Assembly: GCF_000422645.1 (NCBI RefSeq) | Contig: NZ_KE383897.1 | Location: 73,753 to 137,752, forward strand | Direction: 5' to 3' | Source of the DNA: Ferrimonas futtsuensis DSM 18154 | GTDB taxonomy: Bacteria > Pseudomonadota > Gammaproteobacteria > Enterobacterales > Shewanellaceae | DNA length: 64,000 nt | Shown: positions 17,241-25,466 of the stretch, in pieces | Layout of the letters: every line of letters starts with the position of its first letter | How positions within the stretch are numbered: position 1 is the first letter of the stretch | Position numbers and translations under genes: made by a program | Notes under the pieces: model-generated | Database searches by the model: none | What the model was told of the DNA's origin: nothing | What the model saw: only the letters and a program-made list of their open reading frames with translations

Positions 17241-18148
17241 ACCCTCAGCCACTGTGGCTTACCCTGATGATCCCCATCCTGGCTCTGCTGTTGGACCGCC
17301 TGTTGGGCGAGCCACGCCGCTTTCACCCTTTGGTGGGGCTGGGCCGACTGATCTCCTGGCTTGAGCGCCGCCTCTACCGTCCCAACACTGAGCGGGGCGT
17401 GCTGGCGGTGGCGTTGCTGCTTCTGCCCCTGGGACTGCTGCTACTGTGGCCGCTGCCCTGGTGGGCTCAGGTGCTGGTGCTCTATCTGGTGTTGGGGAAT
17501 CGCAGCCTCGGCGAGCATGGGCAGGCGGTGGCCGATGCCCTCAAAGCCGATGATCTGCCCCTGGCCAGGGAGCGGGTGGGTTATATGGTCAGCCGTAAGA
17601 CCGCCGGACTCAGTGACACCCAGGTGGCGGCGGCCACCATGGAATCTGTGCTGGAAAATGGCAACGACGCGGTGTTTGGTGCGCTGCTGTGGTTTTTGAT
17701 TGCCGGGGTGCCTGGTGCAGTGGCGTTTCGCATCGTCAACACCCTGGACGCCCGTTGGGGCTACAAGAGTCCCCGTTATTTGAACTTCGGCTGGGCCGCG
17801 GCCCGCCTGGATGACCTGATGGGCTGGCTTCCCGGGCGGTTAACCGTACTCACTTACGCTCTGCAGGGTCACACCGGGCAGGCGATGCGCTGTGCCCGCG
17901 AACAGGGCAGGCAGTGCGCCAGCCCCAATGGCGGCCCGGTGATGGCGGCCGGAGCCGCGGCCCTGCAGGTGACCCTGGGCGGCGCCGCCCAGTACGATGG
18001 CTACAGCTGCGAGAAACCTCAATTGGGGTCGGGACCGGCGCCCACCGGTGAGTCGGTGCAGCGCGCGGTCAACCTGGTGGACAGGGGCGCCTGGGCCTGG
18101 GCAGTGCTGTGTGCCCTGACCGGTTTGCTGCTCTGGGGAGGCTTGTGA
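17234..18148 (+). CDS. cbiB: Adenosylcobinamide-phosphate synthase
   Basis: 304 residues from ATG 17234, overlapping the previous gene by seven bases. Integral membrane protein that attaches (R)-1-amino-2-propanol phosphate to adenosylcobyric acid. Recognisable motifs: LDRLLGEPRRFHPLVGLGRL near the N terminus, GYMVSRKTAGLSDTQVAAAT, ESVLENGNDAVFGALLWF and QCASPNGGPVMAAGAAAL. Length is typical. Its substrate comes from the next gene, cobD, whose start overlaps its stop. Confidence 0.95.
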   Translation: MLDPQPLWLTLMIPILALLLDRLLGEPRRFHPLVGLGRLISWLERRLYRPNTERGVLAVALLLLPLGLLLLWPLPWWAQVLVLYLVLGNRSLGEHGQAVADALKADDLPLARERVGYMVSRKTAGLSDTQVAAATMESVLENGNDAVFGALLWFLIAGVPGAVAFRIVNTLDARWGYKSPRYLNFGWAAARLDDLMGWLPGRLTVLTYALQGHTGQAMRCAREQGRQCASPNGGPVMAAGAAALQVTLGGAAQYDGYSCEKPQLGSGPAPTGESVQRAVNLVDRGAWAWAVLCALTGLLLWGGL

Positions 18149-19197
18149 TGACTGAGCTGAGATCGATAACGCCCTCGGCTCTGCACCATGGTGGTCGGCT
18201 ACGTCAGGCCGCCGAAGAGTATGGCATCCCCTTCGAGAAGTGGCTGGATCTTTCCACCGGCGTCAGTCCCTGGACCTATCCGGTCGGCGAGATGCCGGTG
18301 GCTAGCTGGAACCGGCTGCCCGAGTGTGAAGATGGCCTGGAAGCGGCCGCCCGTAGCTATTATGGCTGCCCATCGCTGTTGCCGGTGGCCGGTTCTCAGG
18401 CGGCAATCCAGGCCATACCCAAGCTTTGGCGTGGGCGCATGGAGAGCCAGGGGCGTTGGCAATCCGGCCTCAAAGTTCTTTTACCCAGGGTCGGGTACAA
18501 GGAGCACCAGAAAGCCTGGCAGCGCGCCGGTTGGCAGGTGGTTCATTATGAGGGTCACCCGGGCGAAGTCCTGGCCCCGGAGATCGCTGCCTTGGTGGTG
18601 ATCAACCCCAATAACCCTACCGCAGAGGTTCAGGAAAAGGGGTCATTATTGGCCTGGCACCAACAGCTGCTGTGCCGTCATGGCCTGCTGCTGGTGGATG
18701 AGGCGTTCGCCGATGTGGAACCGGCCGAGAGCCTGTCACCCTTGTGCCCTCAGCCTGGTCTGGTGGTGCTGCGTTCCATCGGTAAGTTCTTTGGTCTGGC
18801 AGGAATCCGCGCCGGCTTTGTTCTGGCCGAACCCTGGCTGTTGGCACAGCTGACCGATGAGCTGGGGCCCTGGACCCTGGCGGGACCCAGTCGTATCGCC
18901 TGTCGCCGAGCGTTGGAGGATAAGGAGTGGCAGGCGCGGCAAGCTGAGCGGCTGACGTTGGCCTCAAATCGCTTGCACCAACAGCTCAAACCCCTGGGGG
19001 GCAGACTCTGTGGTACCGGATTGTTTCAGACCCTCTATCACCCCAGGGCGGCGATTTGGCACAAACAGTTGTGTGGTGAAGGGATCTTGGTGCGGCTGAC
19101 CGATGAGGGGGATGGGCTGAGATTTGGTCTGCCCCTGGATGAGAGTCAGTGGCAACGCCTGGCCGAGGCGCTGCCACTGCTGATCACTTATTCGTGA
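18148..19197 (+). CDS. cobD: L-threonine-O-3-phosphate decarboxylase
   Basis: 349 residues; TGATG overlap with cbiB fixes the start (a GTG three bases earlier is possible). PLP fold-type I enzyme making (R)-1-amino-2-propanol O-2-phosphate for CbiB. HGGRLRQAAEEYG and WLDLSTGVSPW at the N terminus are typical; NPNNPTAE, LLVDEAFADV, and SIGKFFGLAGIRAGF with the PLP lysine at about residue 213 follow. The threonine kinase that would feed it (PduX) is not in the window. Last gene of operon A; its end overlaps the convergent nrfA by ten bases. Confidence 0.92.
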   Translation: MTELRSITPSALHHGGRLRQAAEEYGIPFEKWLDLSTGVSPWTYPVGEMPVASWNRLPECEDGLEAAARSYYGCPSLLPVAGSQAAIQAIPKLWRGRMESQGRWQSGLKVLLPRVGYKEHQKAWQRAGWQVVHYEGHPGEVLAPEIAALVVINPNNPTAEVQEKGSLLAWHQQLLCRHGLLLVDEAFADVEPAESLSPLCPQPGLVVLRSIGKFFGLAGIRAGFVLAEPWLLAQLTDELGPWTLAGPSRIACRRALEDKEWQARQAERLTLASNRLHQQLKPLGGRLCGTGLFQTLYHPRAAIWHKQLCGEGILVRLTDEGDGLRFGLPLDESQWQRLAEALPLLITYS

Positions 19198-20543
19198 GGC
19201 AATCGGCTGGCCGCTTCTGGCCAGTGCTTCTTGATCTCTGAGTCGATGTAGGCCTTCTTCTCGGCGGTGAGTTTCTCCATGTCGAGCCCCACCGCCGCCT
19301 GGACCGCCTCTTTGCTGGAGAGATCCGGGTAGCTCACCTTCTCCACCTTGAGGCGAAGCAGGATCTCACCCAGTTGAGCCCGGGCCTGTTTCGCCTGAGA
19401 CAGGGCGGTGGTCAGAAGCTCCACCCCCTCTTTAGGATTATGGGCATATAGTCCGTGGGAGGAGACGGCAAAGTCCCAACGCCACTGGCTGTGACGGATG
19501 CTCATCAGCGGCTCATCCATAAAGTACCATTCGGCGCCGGCATCCCAGGCCGCCTTGGCCTCGTAGTGGGCCTTGACCAGCAGCATCTCCACTTCGGTCC
19601 GCAGCGTGTCGATCTTCTCTTTGTTCACCCTCAGGGCCGCCTCTACGCCGGCCTTGCTGTCGTGGCAGCCGGCACAGGCCTGATCGAAACGATCCAGGGC
19701 GTTGCCTACCCGGTGCTCACTGAAGCTCTTGCCGTTTTCACCCTGCTCCTGAGGCATGTGGCAGGTGATGCAGGTGGCTCCCTCCTTGGCGTGGTGGCTT
19801 CGGCTCCAGTGCTCAAACTCCGGGTGCCTGGCCTTGAGCATCGGGGTGCGGGAGATGGGGTGGGACCACTCATAGAAACGACGTGTGTCGTAGTAGCGCT
19901 CAATGTCATCGGCGGTGCTGCCGAAGATCCAGGGAATGTTGACCTTGTTGTTGGCTTCCGGCTGGAAGTAGTAGGTGACATGACATTGGCCACAGGTCTG
20001 GGCACCCTGCATGGCGGCGTTCTGTTCGTTGAAGGGCAGGCTGACCTTGGCCATCGCCTTCTGGGCATGGGGGCGGCTCAGGGTCAGCTTGGTGGAATCG
20101 GTTTCATGGCAATCGCTGCAGCCGACGGTGTTGCCCATCTCGGTGCCCAGGTCGGTGAAGTTCTTGCCAGAGAACCCCTCTTCACCCAGCTTGGCCATCA
20201 TCCTGGGTACATCCGGCCCTTTGCAGGTCCAGCAACTGGCGGACATCCCCTTCTGGCCCTGTGCAGGCGCTACCCCGGTTCTCAGGGTTTGTGCCACGTC
20301 TGAGATGGCGAAGCGATGCCCCCTGGGGCTGTGAAACTCTTTTGCGTAGGCACTGCCTGCCCAGAGCACCACCAGTTGGGGGCGCTGAGCCAGCATATCC
20401 TCACGCTCGCCCTGGCTTTCCGTGGTCTGCCAGGACTGGTACTCCAGGGGAGCGCGCTCCTTCCAGAAGCTATTGGGGACGGCGTCGGCGGCGTGCAGGC
20501 TAAAGCTCAGGGCCGACAGCAGCAGGGGAGTGATGATGCGCAT
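19188..20543 (-). CDS. nrfA: Ammonia-forming cytochrome c nitrite reductase (pentaheme)
   Basis: 451 residues, signal peptide 1-19 (LHAAD). The catalytic heme site is CWTCK (Cys104-Lys108) and four CxxCH sites follow: CSDCH (142), CGQCH (184), CITCH (258) and CAGCH (290). This is the exact NrfA arrangement. It reduces nitrite to ammonium in the periplasm with six electrons and can also reduce NO. No nrfH, nrfBCD or cymA is adjacent, so the quinol-side donor must lie elsewhere. It follows nnrS by 74 bases on the same strand and is probably co-transcribed. Confidence 0.95.
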   Translation of the reverse strand: MRIITPLLLSALSFSLHAADAVPNSFWKERAPLEYQSWQTTESQGEREDMLAQRPQLVVLWAGSAYAKEFHSPRGHRFAISDVAQTLRTGVAPAQGQKGMSASCWTCKGPDVPRMMAKLGEEGFSGKNFTDLGTEMGNTVGCSDCHETDSTKLTLSRPHAQKAMAKVSLPFNEQNAAMQGAQTCGQCHVTYYFQPEANNKVNIPWIFGSTADDIERYYDTRRFYEWSHPISRTPMLKARHPEFEHWSRSHHAKEGATCITCHMPQEQGENGKSFSEHRVGNALDRFDQACAGCHDSKAGVEAALRVNKEKIDTLRTEVEMLLVKAHYEAKAAWDAGAEWYFMDEPLMSIRHSQWRWDFAVSSHGLYAHNPKEGVELLTTALSQAKQARAQLGEILLRLKVEKVSYPDLSSKEAVQAAVGLDMEKLTAEKKAYIDSEIKKHWPEAASRLPHE

Positions 20544-20587
20544 GGGGTTCTCGTTATCTTCTTCTGATTATCTGTAAATTTAGTCGA

Positions 20588-20610
20588 GGGTGCAGGCCTC
20601 GCCTGCACCC
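20588..20610 (-). terminator. Hairpin in the nnrS-nrfA gap
   Basis: GGGTGCAGGC, CTC, GCCTGCACCC: ten perfect pairs between nnrS and nrfA. No U-run follows in the leftward direction, so partial attenuation or message processing is more likely than full termination. Confidence 0.5.
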
Positions 20611-20617
20611 ACTTCGC

Positions 20618-21832
20618 TTATCCGGGGCGTCCGTCCAGCCTGGGCTTGCTCAGCATGCCGGTATAGTGCCACAGGAACAAGCCGAAAGCGGCGGTCCACA
20701 GGCTGGCGGCCAGCCAGTGCCAGACGACGGTGTTCTCCGGCCAGAGGATGGGACCAAAGGCGCGAATCAGGGCCGCGGCCAGGATCATCATAAATCCAGG
20801 TGCCATGGCCGGGCCTTCATAGATGTTGCGGCCGGTATGCCCCAGGGAGACCCGCGAGATCATCGACAGACACATGCCGCCGATGGCGCCCACCCCCACC
20901 AGATGCAGCATTTGACGCTCCACATGGGGATTATCCAGGAACAGGGCCATCCCCAGCAGGGCCAGGGCGATGCACAGGTAGCTCAGGTGCAGCGACCACA
21001 ACATGGGCTCTTTCAGGGTTTTGTGGGGGAACCAACGGGCCTGACGTACCAGTTGCAGAGCACCTGCGGCCACCAGCAGAGCCTGCAGCGCCACGCCGCT
21101 CAGGGTATGGGTGACCGAGTTGACGGCCAGTACCGCCAGGGCGATAAACAGCGGCCAGTCCAGATAGGGCAGGGGAGAGGGCTTGCCCCTCTTGATGCGG
21201 ATGGCGGTGAAGAACGGCACCACCCGGCCACCCACGAAGGTGATCATCAGTGCCATCCACCAGATCATCGCCTGCCACAGGGTGGTGGAGAGCACCATGT
21301 CTCTCTGGTAGAGGGCGTAGTAGCTGTAGAGGTTGGCACCGGTGGCCAACAGCAGCAGCAGAGGGAAACCCAGGTTGCGCCACTGATGGACCTTGATGAT
21401 GGAGTGGCCAATCTTGGCGGCGGTGATCAGCAGGAAGCCGGCGTCGGCCACGGCGGGCAACCACAGGGGAATGGCGGTGGGCAGCATCAGGCTGACCCGT
21501 GCCACTAGCCACAGCAAGAACACTAGGGCCAGGGGCCAACCCTTGAGGCCAGGCTGATTGGTCCAGTTCTGGGTGGCGGTCAGCAGGAACCCGGCGACGA
21601 TGGCCATGGCGAACCCGAACAGCATCTCATGAGGGTGCCACCAGATGGGGATCACCGGGGTAAAGAAGCTGGGGCTCAGAATCGGCGATTGCCCGGGCAG
21701 GTACCAGACCAGCAACCACAAGGGGATCAGCAACGCGGCAGCGGCGGCGCCGGCGAGGAACATGGGACGAAATCCAAGCCGGAACAGTGCCGGAGTTGGG
21801 TCTTTGAAGTTGGGATCATCGATATTGAGCAT
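20618..21832 (-). CDS. nnrS: NnrS-family nitric-oxide-response membrane protein
   Basis: 404 residues. I place the start at ATG 21832 because GCAGGTGA lies just before it; an ATG 27 bases upstream has no ribosome site. Twelve or so membrane helices; the N-terminal FRLGFRPMFLAGA and WWHPHEMLFGFAMAIVAGFLLTA regions with paired histidines match NnrS, a heme- and copper-containing protein that lessens NO stress. TNQPGLKG and the HTLSGVALQ stretch are also typical. Downstream nrfA makes or meets NO, and an NsrR-like operator lies 66 bases upstream, fitting a nitrosative-stress unit. Confidence 0.9.
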   Translation of the reverse strand: MLNIDDPNFKDPTPALFRLGFRPMFLAGAAAAALLIPLWLLVWYLPGQSPILSPSFFTPVIPIWWHPHEMLFGFAMAIVAGFLLTATQNWTNQPGLKGWPLALVFLLWLVARVSLMLPTAIPLWLPAVADAGFLLITAAKIGHSIIKVHQWRNLGFPLLLLLATGANLYSYYALYQRDMVLSTTLWQAMIWWMALMITFVGGRVVPFFTAIRIKRGKPSPLPYLDWPLFIALAVLAVNSVTHTLSGVALQALLVAAGALQLVRQARWFPHKTLKEPMLWSLHLSYLCIALALLGMALFLDNPHVERQMLHLVGVGAIGGMCLSMISRVSLGHTGRNIYEGPAMAPGFMMILAAALIRAFGPILWPENTVVWHWLAASLWTAAFGLFLWHYTGMLSKPRLDGRPG

Positions 21833-21897
21833 AGGGTCACCTGCAAAATTGGGTGTCATTCAGGGCGGTCTTTGGAGAGGGGCTAACTCAAACTCTA

Positions 21898-21920
21898 AAG
21901 GTGCATTCAAAATGACAGTT
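21898..21920 (-). promoter_or_regulatory. NsrR-like operator upstream of nnrS
   Basis: The 23 bases read AAGGTGCATT, C, then AAAATGACAGTT on the plus strand. The left half agrees with the NsrR half-site AAGATGCATTT at all but one position and the right half partly mirrors it. It lies 66 bases before the nnrS start beside AT-rich sequence with a TATAAC-type -10 on the minus strand. NsrR control of nnrS is known in related bacteria; the match here was judged by eye. Confidence 0.45.
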
Positions 21921-22025
21921 ATACTTTAGTGAAATACTCGGGAATGCTCAAGAGCTGTCTGAAGCGCTCAGGCAAAGTGTGAACTGGTTCACCAAGTGCC
22001 TATTACTTAAGGGGTAAATACGCCG

Positions 22026-22059
22026 ACACTCCCTTCAGTTTGGTCAACAAAAGGAGTGT
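22026..22059. other. Inverted repeat in the nnrS / 22220-gene interval
   Basis: ACACTCC (22026-22032) and GGAGTGT (22053-22059) can pair across a 20-base loop. The 387-base divergent interval 21833-22219 otherwise shows only AT-rich promoter-like sequence and the NsrR-like site. Could be an operator or a leader hairpin for the rightward gene. Confidence 0.3.
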
Positions 22060-22219
22060 TGTCTTTTGGGGTATTGCAATAGTTCGGTGATCTAAATTCA
22101 TACTGATTTTGTATAAGAGGGTGATATTTGGTGGAAAAGTGACCGAATTGGGGCCATGTTATAGGCTTAGGGAGTAGGAAAGGCGCAAGAGATGGCGCCT
22201 CAGTTAGGGAAGCAGAACC

Positions 22220-22651
22220 ATGACTCATGTATTTACTCACCCCGATGACGTGAAACAACGTGTCCACATCGAACTGCCGCTGGTGGCCATCGCCGGCATC
22301 CTCACCTTGATGTTTCCGACCTGGGTGGACAATCCACACTGGTCGCTGATTCTGTTTTGTTCCGCCCTGGGATTGTGCTGCTTTCGCATGACCTATCAGA
22401 TCTTGAGGTTGATCCCCTACCTCAATACCGAAATTCAGGTGGACCCGGTGGGCTTTACCCTTACCAGTGCCGATGGCAACTTTATCCGTCATCTCTGGCA
22501 GGAGGTGGATGATGCCTACTACGATCGGACTTCCCAGGTGATGGTGGTGGAGGATGCCAGGCAGCAACCGCTGTTTGTGGTGTCGGAGCAGATCAACGAT
22601 TTCCCTGATCTGGAAAAGGCGATACGCCAGCACGCCTTGATCTGCCTGTAA
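22220..22651 (+). CDS. Small inner-membrane protein of unknown function
   Basis: 143 residues; GGGAAGCAGAACC precedes the ATG. Residues about 18-56 form two closely spaced hydrophobic segments (LPLVAIAGILTLMF and LILFCSALGLCCF). The C-terminal part (about 65-143) is soluble and probably cytoplasmic, with VDPVGFTLTSADGNFIRHLW resembling the start of a small PH-like beta-barrel domain, though I would not name a family. It is divergent from nnrS and ends in a strong shared terminator. Not recognised. Confidence 0.55.
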   Translation: MTHVFTHPDDVKQRVHIELPLVAIAGILTLMFPTWVDNPHWSLILFCSALGLCCFRMTYQILRLIPYLNTEIQVDPVGFTLTSADGNFIRHLWQEVDDAYYDRTSQVMVVEDARQQPLFVVSEQINDFPDLEKAIRQHALICL

Positions 22652-22656
22652 AAAAA

Positions 22657-22679
22657 CAGGGGAGCTGTCTGCTCCCCTG
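22657..22679. terminator. Bidirectional intrinsic terminator
   Basis: CAGGGGAGC, TGTCT, GCTCCCCTG: nine pairs. The A-run before it (22650-22656) becomes a U-run for the leftward dsrE-like transcript; for the rightward gene it lies six bases past the stop. Confidence 0.85.
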
Positions 22680-22685
22680 ACCTCT

Positions 22686-23096
22686 CTAGGGCTTGATGTA
22701 GACATAGCCCTCTTCAGACTGCAGTCGGATTATCTCCAGGGTGCCTGAGGGGACAAACTCCACTCCGGCCAATACCTGATCCTTGCTGAGTTCTCTGAAT
22801 CGCAACGTGGAGGCGCAGAAGCGGAACTGCACGCCCTTCTCCATCAATGCCTCCACTCGGGGCGCGTAGGCTTTATTATCCCTGTCCGTTTCCCCCTTGA
22901 GCAGGAAGTCCACTCCGCCGGCATAGGCGACCAGAGTGATGTTCATCTCCGGGTTGAGCCGCAGATGATCCTGAGCCATGTACAGGGCGAAGCGCCCCTG
23001 AGTGGGGTCATCGATATGGAAAACCACTTTGGTTGGCTGGGCGATGGCCGCCATGGGAAGCATCAGAATGAGTAGGGTGGCTCGGACAATGTTCAT
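22686..23096 (-). CDS. Periplasmic DsrE/DsrF-like protein
   Basis: 136 residues, GGAGGAAACACC before the ATG. Signal peptide 1-19 (ILMLPMAAIAQ). The mature part has the DsrE/F/H Rossmann-like layout: KVVFHIDDPTQGRFALYMAQDHL, then NITLVAYAGGVDFLL and a single Cys in VQFRFCASTLR, at the place of the sulfur-carrying cysteine of intracellular DsrE proteins. Exported DsrE homologues are common next to respiratory genes but have no firm role. It stands alone between the terminator and operon B, reading leftward. Confidence 0.8.
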   Translation of the reverse strand: MNIVRATLLILMLPMAAIAQPTKVVFHIDDPTQGRFALYMAQDHLRLNPEMNITLVAYAGGVDFLLKGETDRDNKAYAPRVEALMEKGVQFRFCASTLRFRELSKDQVLAGVEFVPSGTLEIIRLQSEEGYVYIKP

Positions 23097-23224
23097 GGTG
23101 TTTCCTCCCTCCGGAATCGGGGCAGATGGAAGGTCACAATTAACTCTAGGTAGAGTCCGAGTTCACAGCAAGGCGCAGTGGCAAAAATCGAAGCGGACCT
23201 GGATCACGCCCTGAAGCACTCGCC

Positions 23225-23275
23225 AAAATCACTTCAACTTTCCACAGTGTTTCCCTCAAAGCCAGTTTCTACAAT
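23225..23275 (+). promoter_or_regulatory. Promoter of B12 operon B with block shared with operon C
   Basis: Bases 23225-23253 are identical (29 of 29) to 28680-28708 upstream of riboswitch C. At the right edge GTGTTT (23247-23252) can act as -35 and, 17 bases on, TACAAT (23270-23275) as -10. The aptamer starts seven bases after the -10. The same -35 and spacing recur at operon C. Confidence 0.55.
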
Positions 23276-23281
23276 GGCCCC

Positions 23282-23461
23282 AGCAAGGGAGCCATACGTG
23301 CCGCAGCCAACTGGCCGCGAAGGGAACCGGATGAGAGATCCGGGCTGTACCCGCAACTGTAATCGGCCCTACCAACAGGTAGCGCACCGCTGAAACGCCA
23401 CTGGCTCAGGCCGGGAAGGGCAGCGGAGCGCGAGTCGTAAGCCAGGAGACCTGCCCTTGCT
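23282..23461 (+). ncRNA. Cobalamin riboswitch B (upstream of cbiK)
   Basis: Full-size aptamer. Closing helix AGCAAGGG (23282-23289) with CCCTTGCT (23454-23461); GGGAACCGGATGAGAGATCCGG, CTGTACCCGCAACTGTAATC, peripheral arm GCCACTGGCTCAGGCCGGGA, and the B12 box TAAGCCAGGAGACCTGCC (23438-23455). It controls the cobaltochelatase/transport operon. About 120 bases follow before cbiK; these contain no clear U-run terminator. Confidence 0.95.
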
Positions 23462-23581
23462 GTCGTGCTGGATCCCGGGGCGGGCCTACCCCTGGAGCAG
23501 TCGGTCTCGCCCTGACGCCAGCAACAGTTCCGGACCTTGGCCGTCCACAGTGCCCCTGGGCACGAAAGGAAATTCACCTCC

Positions 23582-24553
23582 ATGAAACCCCTTAAGATTG
23601 CGGCCGCCGCCGCTCTTCTTAGCGCCAACCTGTCTGCGGCGCCTCTCAGTGAGACTGACCACTCCAGTGCCATTGTCCTGGCCGCTTTTGGCACCAGCTA
23701 TGATTCCGCCCTGAGCTCACTTTTGCAGATTCAACGGGATGTGCAGGCTGCCTACCCGGAGACGCCGGTGCACTTTGCCTTTACCTCCAACATCATCCGC
23801 AAACGCTGGCAGGCCCGTCGTGATGATGCCGAGTACCGGGCTGCCCACCCCGAGGTCCCGGAATCTCTCTATTCGGTGAAGAACGTGCTGGGCACCCTGG
23901 CGGATCTTCAGGATCAGGGCTACCGCGACATCGTGGTTCAGACCACTTTGCTGACCCATGGCGAGGAGTTCACCGACCTGCTGGCCTACACCGATGCCCT
24001 GGCCGGCATCGACACCGTCAAGGCCAGGTGGAAGCCGTTCAACCGCATCGCAGTGGGCCGTCCGCTGATGGGCAGTTGGGGTCCGCAGTTCGAGTATCGG
24101 CAAGATCTCGCCAGGCTGGCTGAGTCGCTGTCGGCGGACGTGGCGATGGCGAAAGAACAGGGCGCGGCCCTGGTCTACATGGGGCATGGCAATGACCATC
24201 TTTCCACCGGCCTCTACTACGAACTCGAGGAGCTGATGAGTCAGCAGTATCCCGGCGTCAGCATCTATGTGGGCCTGGTGGAGGGGCACCCCGACTTCGG
24301 CCGTCTTAAATCGCGACTGGCCGAGGATGGCATCACCAAGGTGGTGCTCAAGCCGATGATGGTGGTGGCAGGAGACCATGCCACCAATGACATGGCCGGC
24401 GAGGAGGAGGATTCATGGAAGGTTCAGCTTCAGGGCGCGGGCATCGAGGTGACTCCGGTGCTTAAGGGGCTGGGCGAGACGCCTCAGGTGCGTCAACGCT
24501 ACCTGGCACACCTGGCCGACGCTGCAGACGCAGCGGGCATTGTATTGAACTGA
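23582..24553 (+). CDS. cbiK: Exported sirohydrochlorin cobaltochelatase (CbiK type, periplasmic)
   Basis: 323 residues from ATG 23582 (GGAAATTCACCTCC upstream). Residues 1-20 are a signal peptide (AAAAALLSANLSAAPLS), unlike the cytosolic Salmonella CbiK. The mature protein has the class II chelatase features: SAIVLAAFGTSY (29-40), TTLLTHGEEF with His126, YMGHGNDH with His202, GLVEGHPDFG with His236 and MVVAGDHATNDMAG (261-273). It inserts Co2+ into sirohydrochlorin. Desulfovibrio vulgaris has a comparable periplasmic CbiK whose role is unsettled. This is the only cobaltochelatase in the window, and transport genes follow it. Confidence 0.88.
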   Translation: MKPLKIAAAAALLSANLSAAPLSETDHSSAIVLAAFGTSYDSALSSLLQIQRDVQAAYPETPVHFAFTSNIIRKRWQARRDDAEYRAAHPEVPESLYSVKNVLGTLADLQDQGYRDIVVQTTLLTHGEEFTDLLAYTDALAGIDTVKARWKPFNRIAVGRPLMGSWGPQFEYRQDLARLAESLSADVAMAKEQGAALVYMGHGNDHLSTGLYYELEELMSQQYPGVSIYVGLVEGHPDFGRLKSRLAEDGITKVVLKPMMVVAGDHATNDMAGEEEDSWKVQLQGAGIEVTPVLKGLGETPQVRQRYLAHLADAADAAGIVLN

Positions 24554-24560
24554 TCCCGTC

Positions 24561-24583
24561 GCCGGGCTGCAGGTCAGCCCGGC
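24561..24583 (+). terminator. Hairpin after cbiK
   Basis: GCCGGGCTG, CAGGT, CAGCCCGGC followed by ATTTT. Nine pairs with a short T-run, just past the cbiK stop and before the ABC-2 ATPase; probably lowers expression of the transporter genes relative to cbiK. Confidence 0.6.
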
Positions 24584-24596
24584 ATTTTGGAGAGCC

Positions 24597-25466
24597 ATGA
24601 TGACCATTGAACCCAGCCCGGTGCTGGAAGGGGCCAAACTGACGCGCACCTTTGGAACGCGCAGGGCCGTGAATGATGTCAGCTTCTCACTCGTTTCTGG
24701 CGAGTTTTGTGCTTTGTTGGGGCCCAACGGCGCCGGCAAGACCACGCTGATCAAGATGCTGACCGGGCTGTTGCAACCGGACGGTGGCGAAATCCGCTAT
24801 ATGGGTGAGCCCTACAGCAGCGATCGACTGGCTCTGAAGCGCCTGATTGGGGTGGTGCCTCAGCACAACAACCTGGACCGCGAGCTTAGCTGCGCCGAGA
24901 ACCTTAGGGTGCATGGGCTGCTGTATGGCATGCGGGGCCAGCAGCTGAGTTCGGCCATCGATCGCAGCCTGGCCTTTGCCGAGCTGATGGAACAGAGGGA
25001 GGTGACCGCCGACAAGCTCTCCGGCGGGATGAAGCGGCGGCTGGTGATTGCCCGCGCCCTGATGCACAGGCCCAGGATTCTGTTTCTCGATGAGCCCAGT
25101 GTCGGGTTGGACCCCCACAGTCGCCGCAGCATGTGGCAGTTTCTTAGCCGCATCAATAGGGCCCAGGAGTGCACCATTTTGCTGACCACCCACTACCTGG
25201 AGGAGGCGGAGCGACTGGCAAACCGGGTGCTGTTTATCGATAAGGGCAGGGTCATTGCCGATGGTGACGTAACCAGTCTGACCCAGACCCTGGGCCCCTT
25301 CGTCCTGGAGCGGGTAGGGGAGGGCAATTGGGTGGAGTTTTTCGACAGCAGGGAGTTGGCTCTCGCCCGCCTGGGAGAGATCGAGGAGTCCGGCAGCGTG
25401 CGTCCCACCACCCTGGAGGATGCGTTTTTACAGATGACAGGCACTCGGTTAGTGACCCATGGTTGA
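24597..25466 (+). CDS. ABC-2 type exporter ATPase
   Basis: 289 residues; ATG ATG at 24597. DrrA/NodI/CcmA-like class: Walker A GPNGAGKTT (about residues 43-51), VVPQHNNLD, signature LSGGMKRR, Walker B ILFLDEPSVGLD, and TTHYLEEAE. The C-terminal 70 residues carry the small regulatory domain of exporter ATPases. It pairs with the ABC-2 permease that overlaps its end. In this B12-controlled operon the pair could export a tetrapyrrole or metal compound, or secure cobalt homeostasis; substrate unknown. Confidence 0.85.
   Translation: MMTIEPSPVLEGAKLTRTFGTRRAVNDVSFSLVSGEFCALLGPNGAGKTTLIKMLTGLLQPDGGEIRYMGEPYSSDRLALKRLIGVVPQHNNLDRELSCAENLRVHGLLYGMRGQQLSSAIDRSLAFAELMEQREVTADKLSGGMKRRLVIARALMHRPRILFLDEPSVGLDPHSRRSMWQFLSRINRAQECTILLTTHYLEEAERLANRVLFIDKGRVIADGDVTSLTQTLGPFVLERVGEGNWVEFFDSRELALARLGEIEESGSVRPTTLEDAFLQMTGTRLVTHG

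Noticed and set aside
23238-23248. DnaA-box-like CTTTCCACA in the shared promoter block (also at 28693 and 37964)
   Set aside because: One mismatch to TTWTNCACA and only three scattered copies, each in a promoter setting; no origin-like AT-rich repeat cluster.
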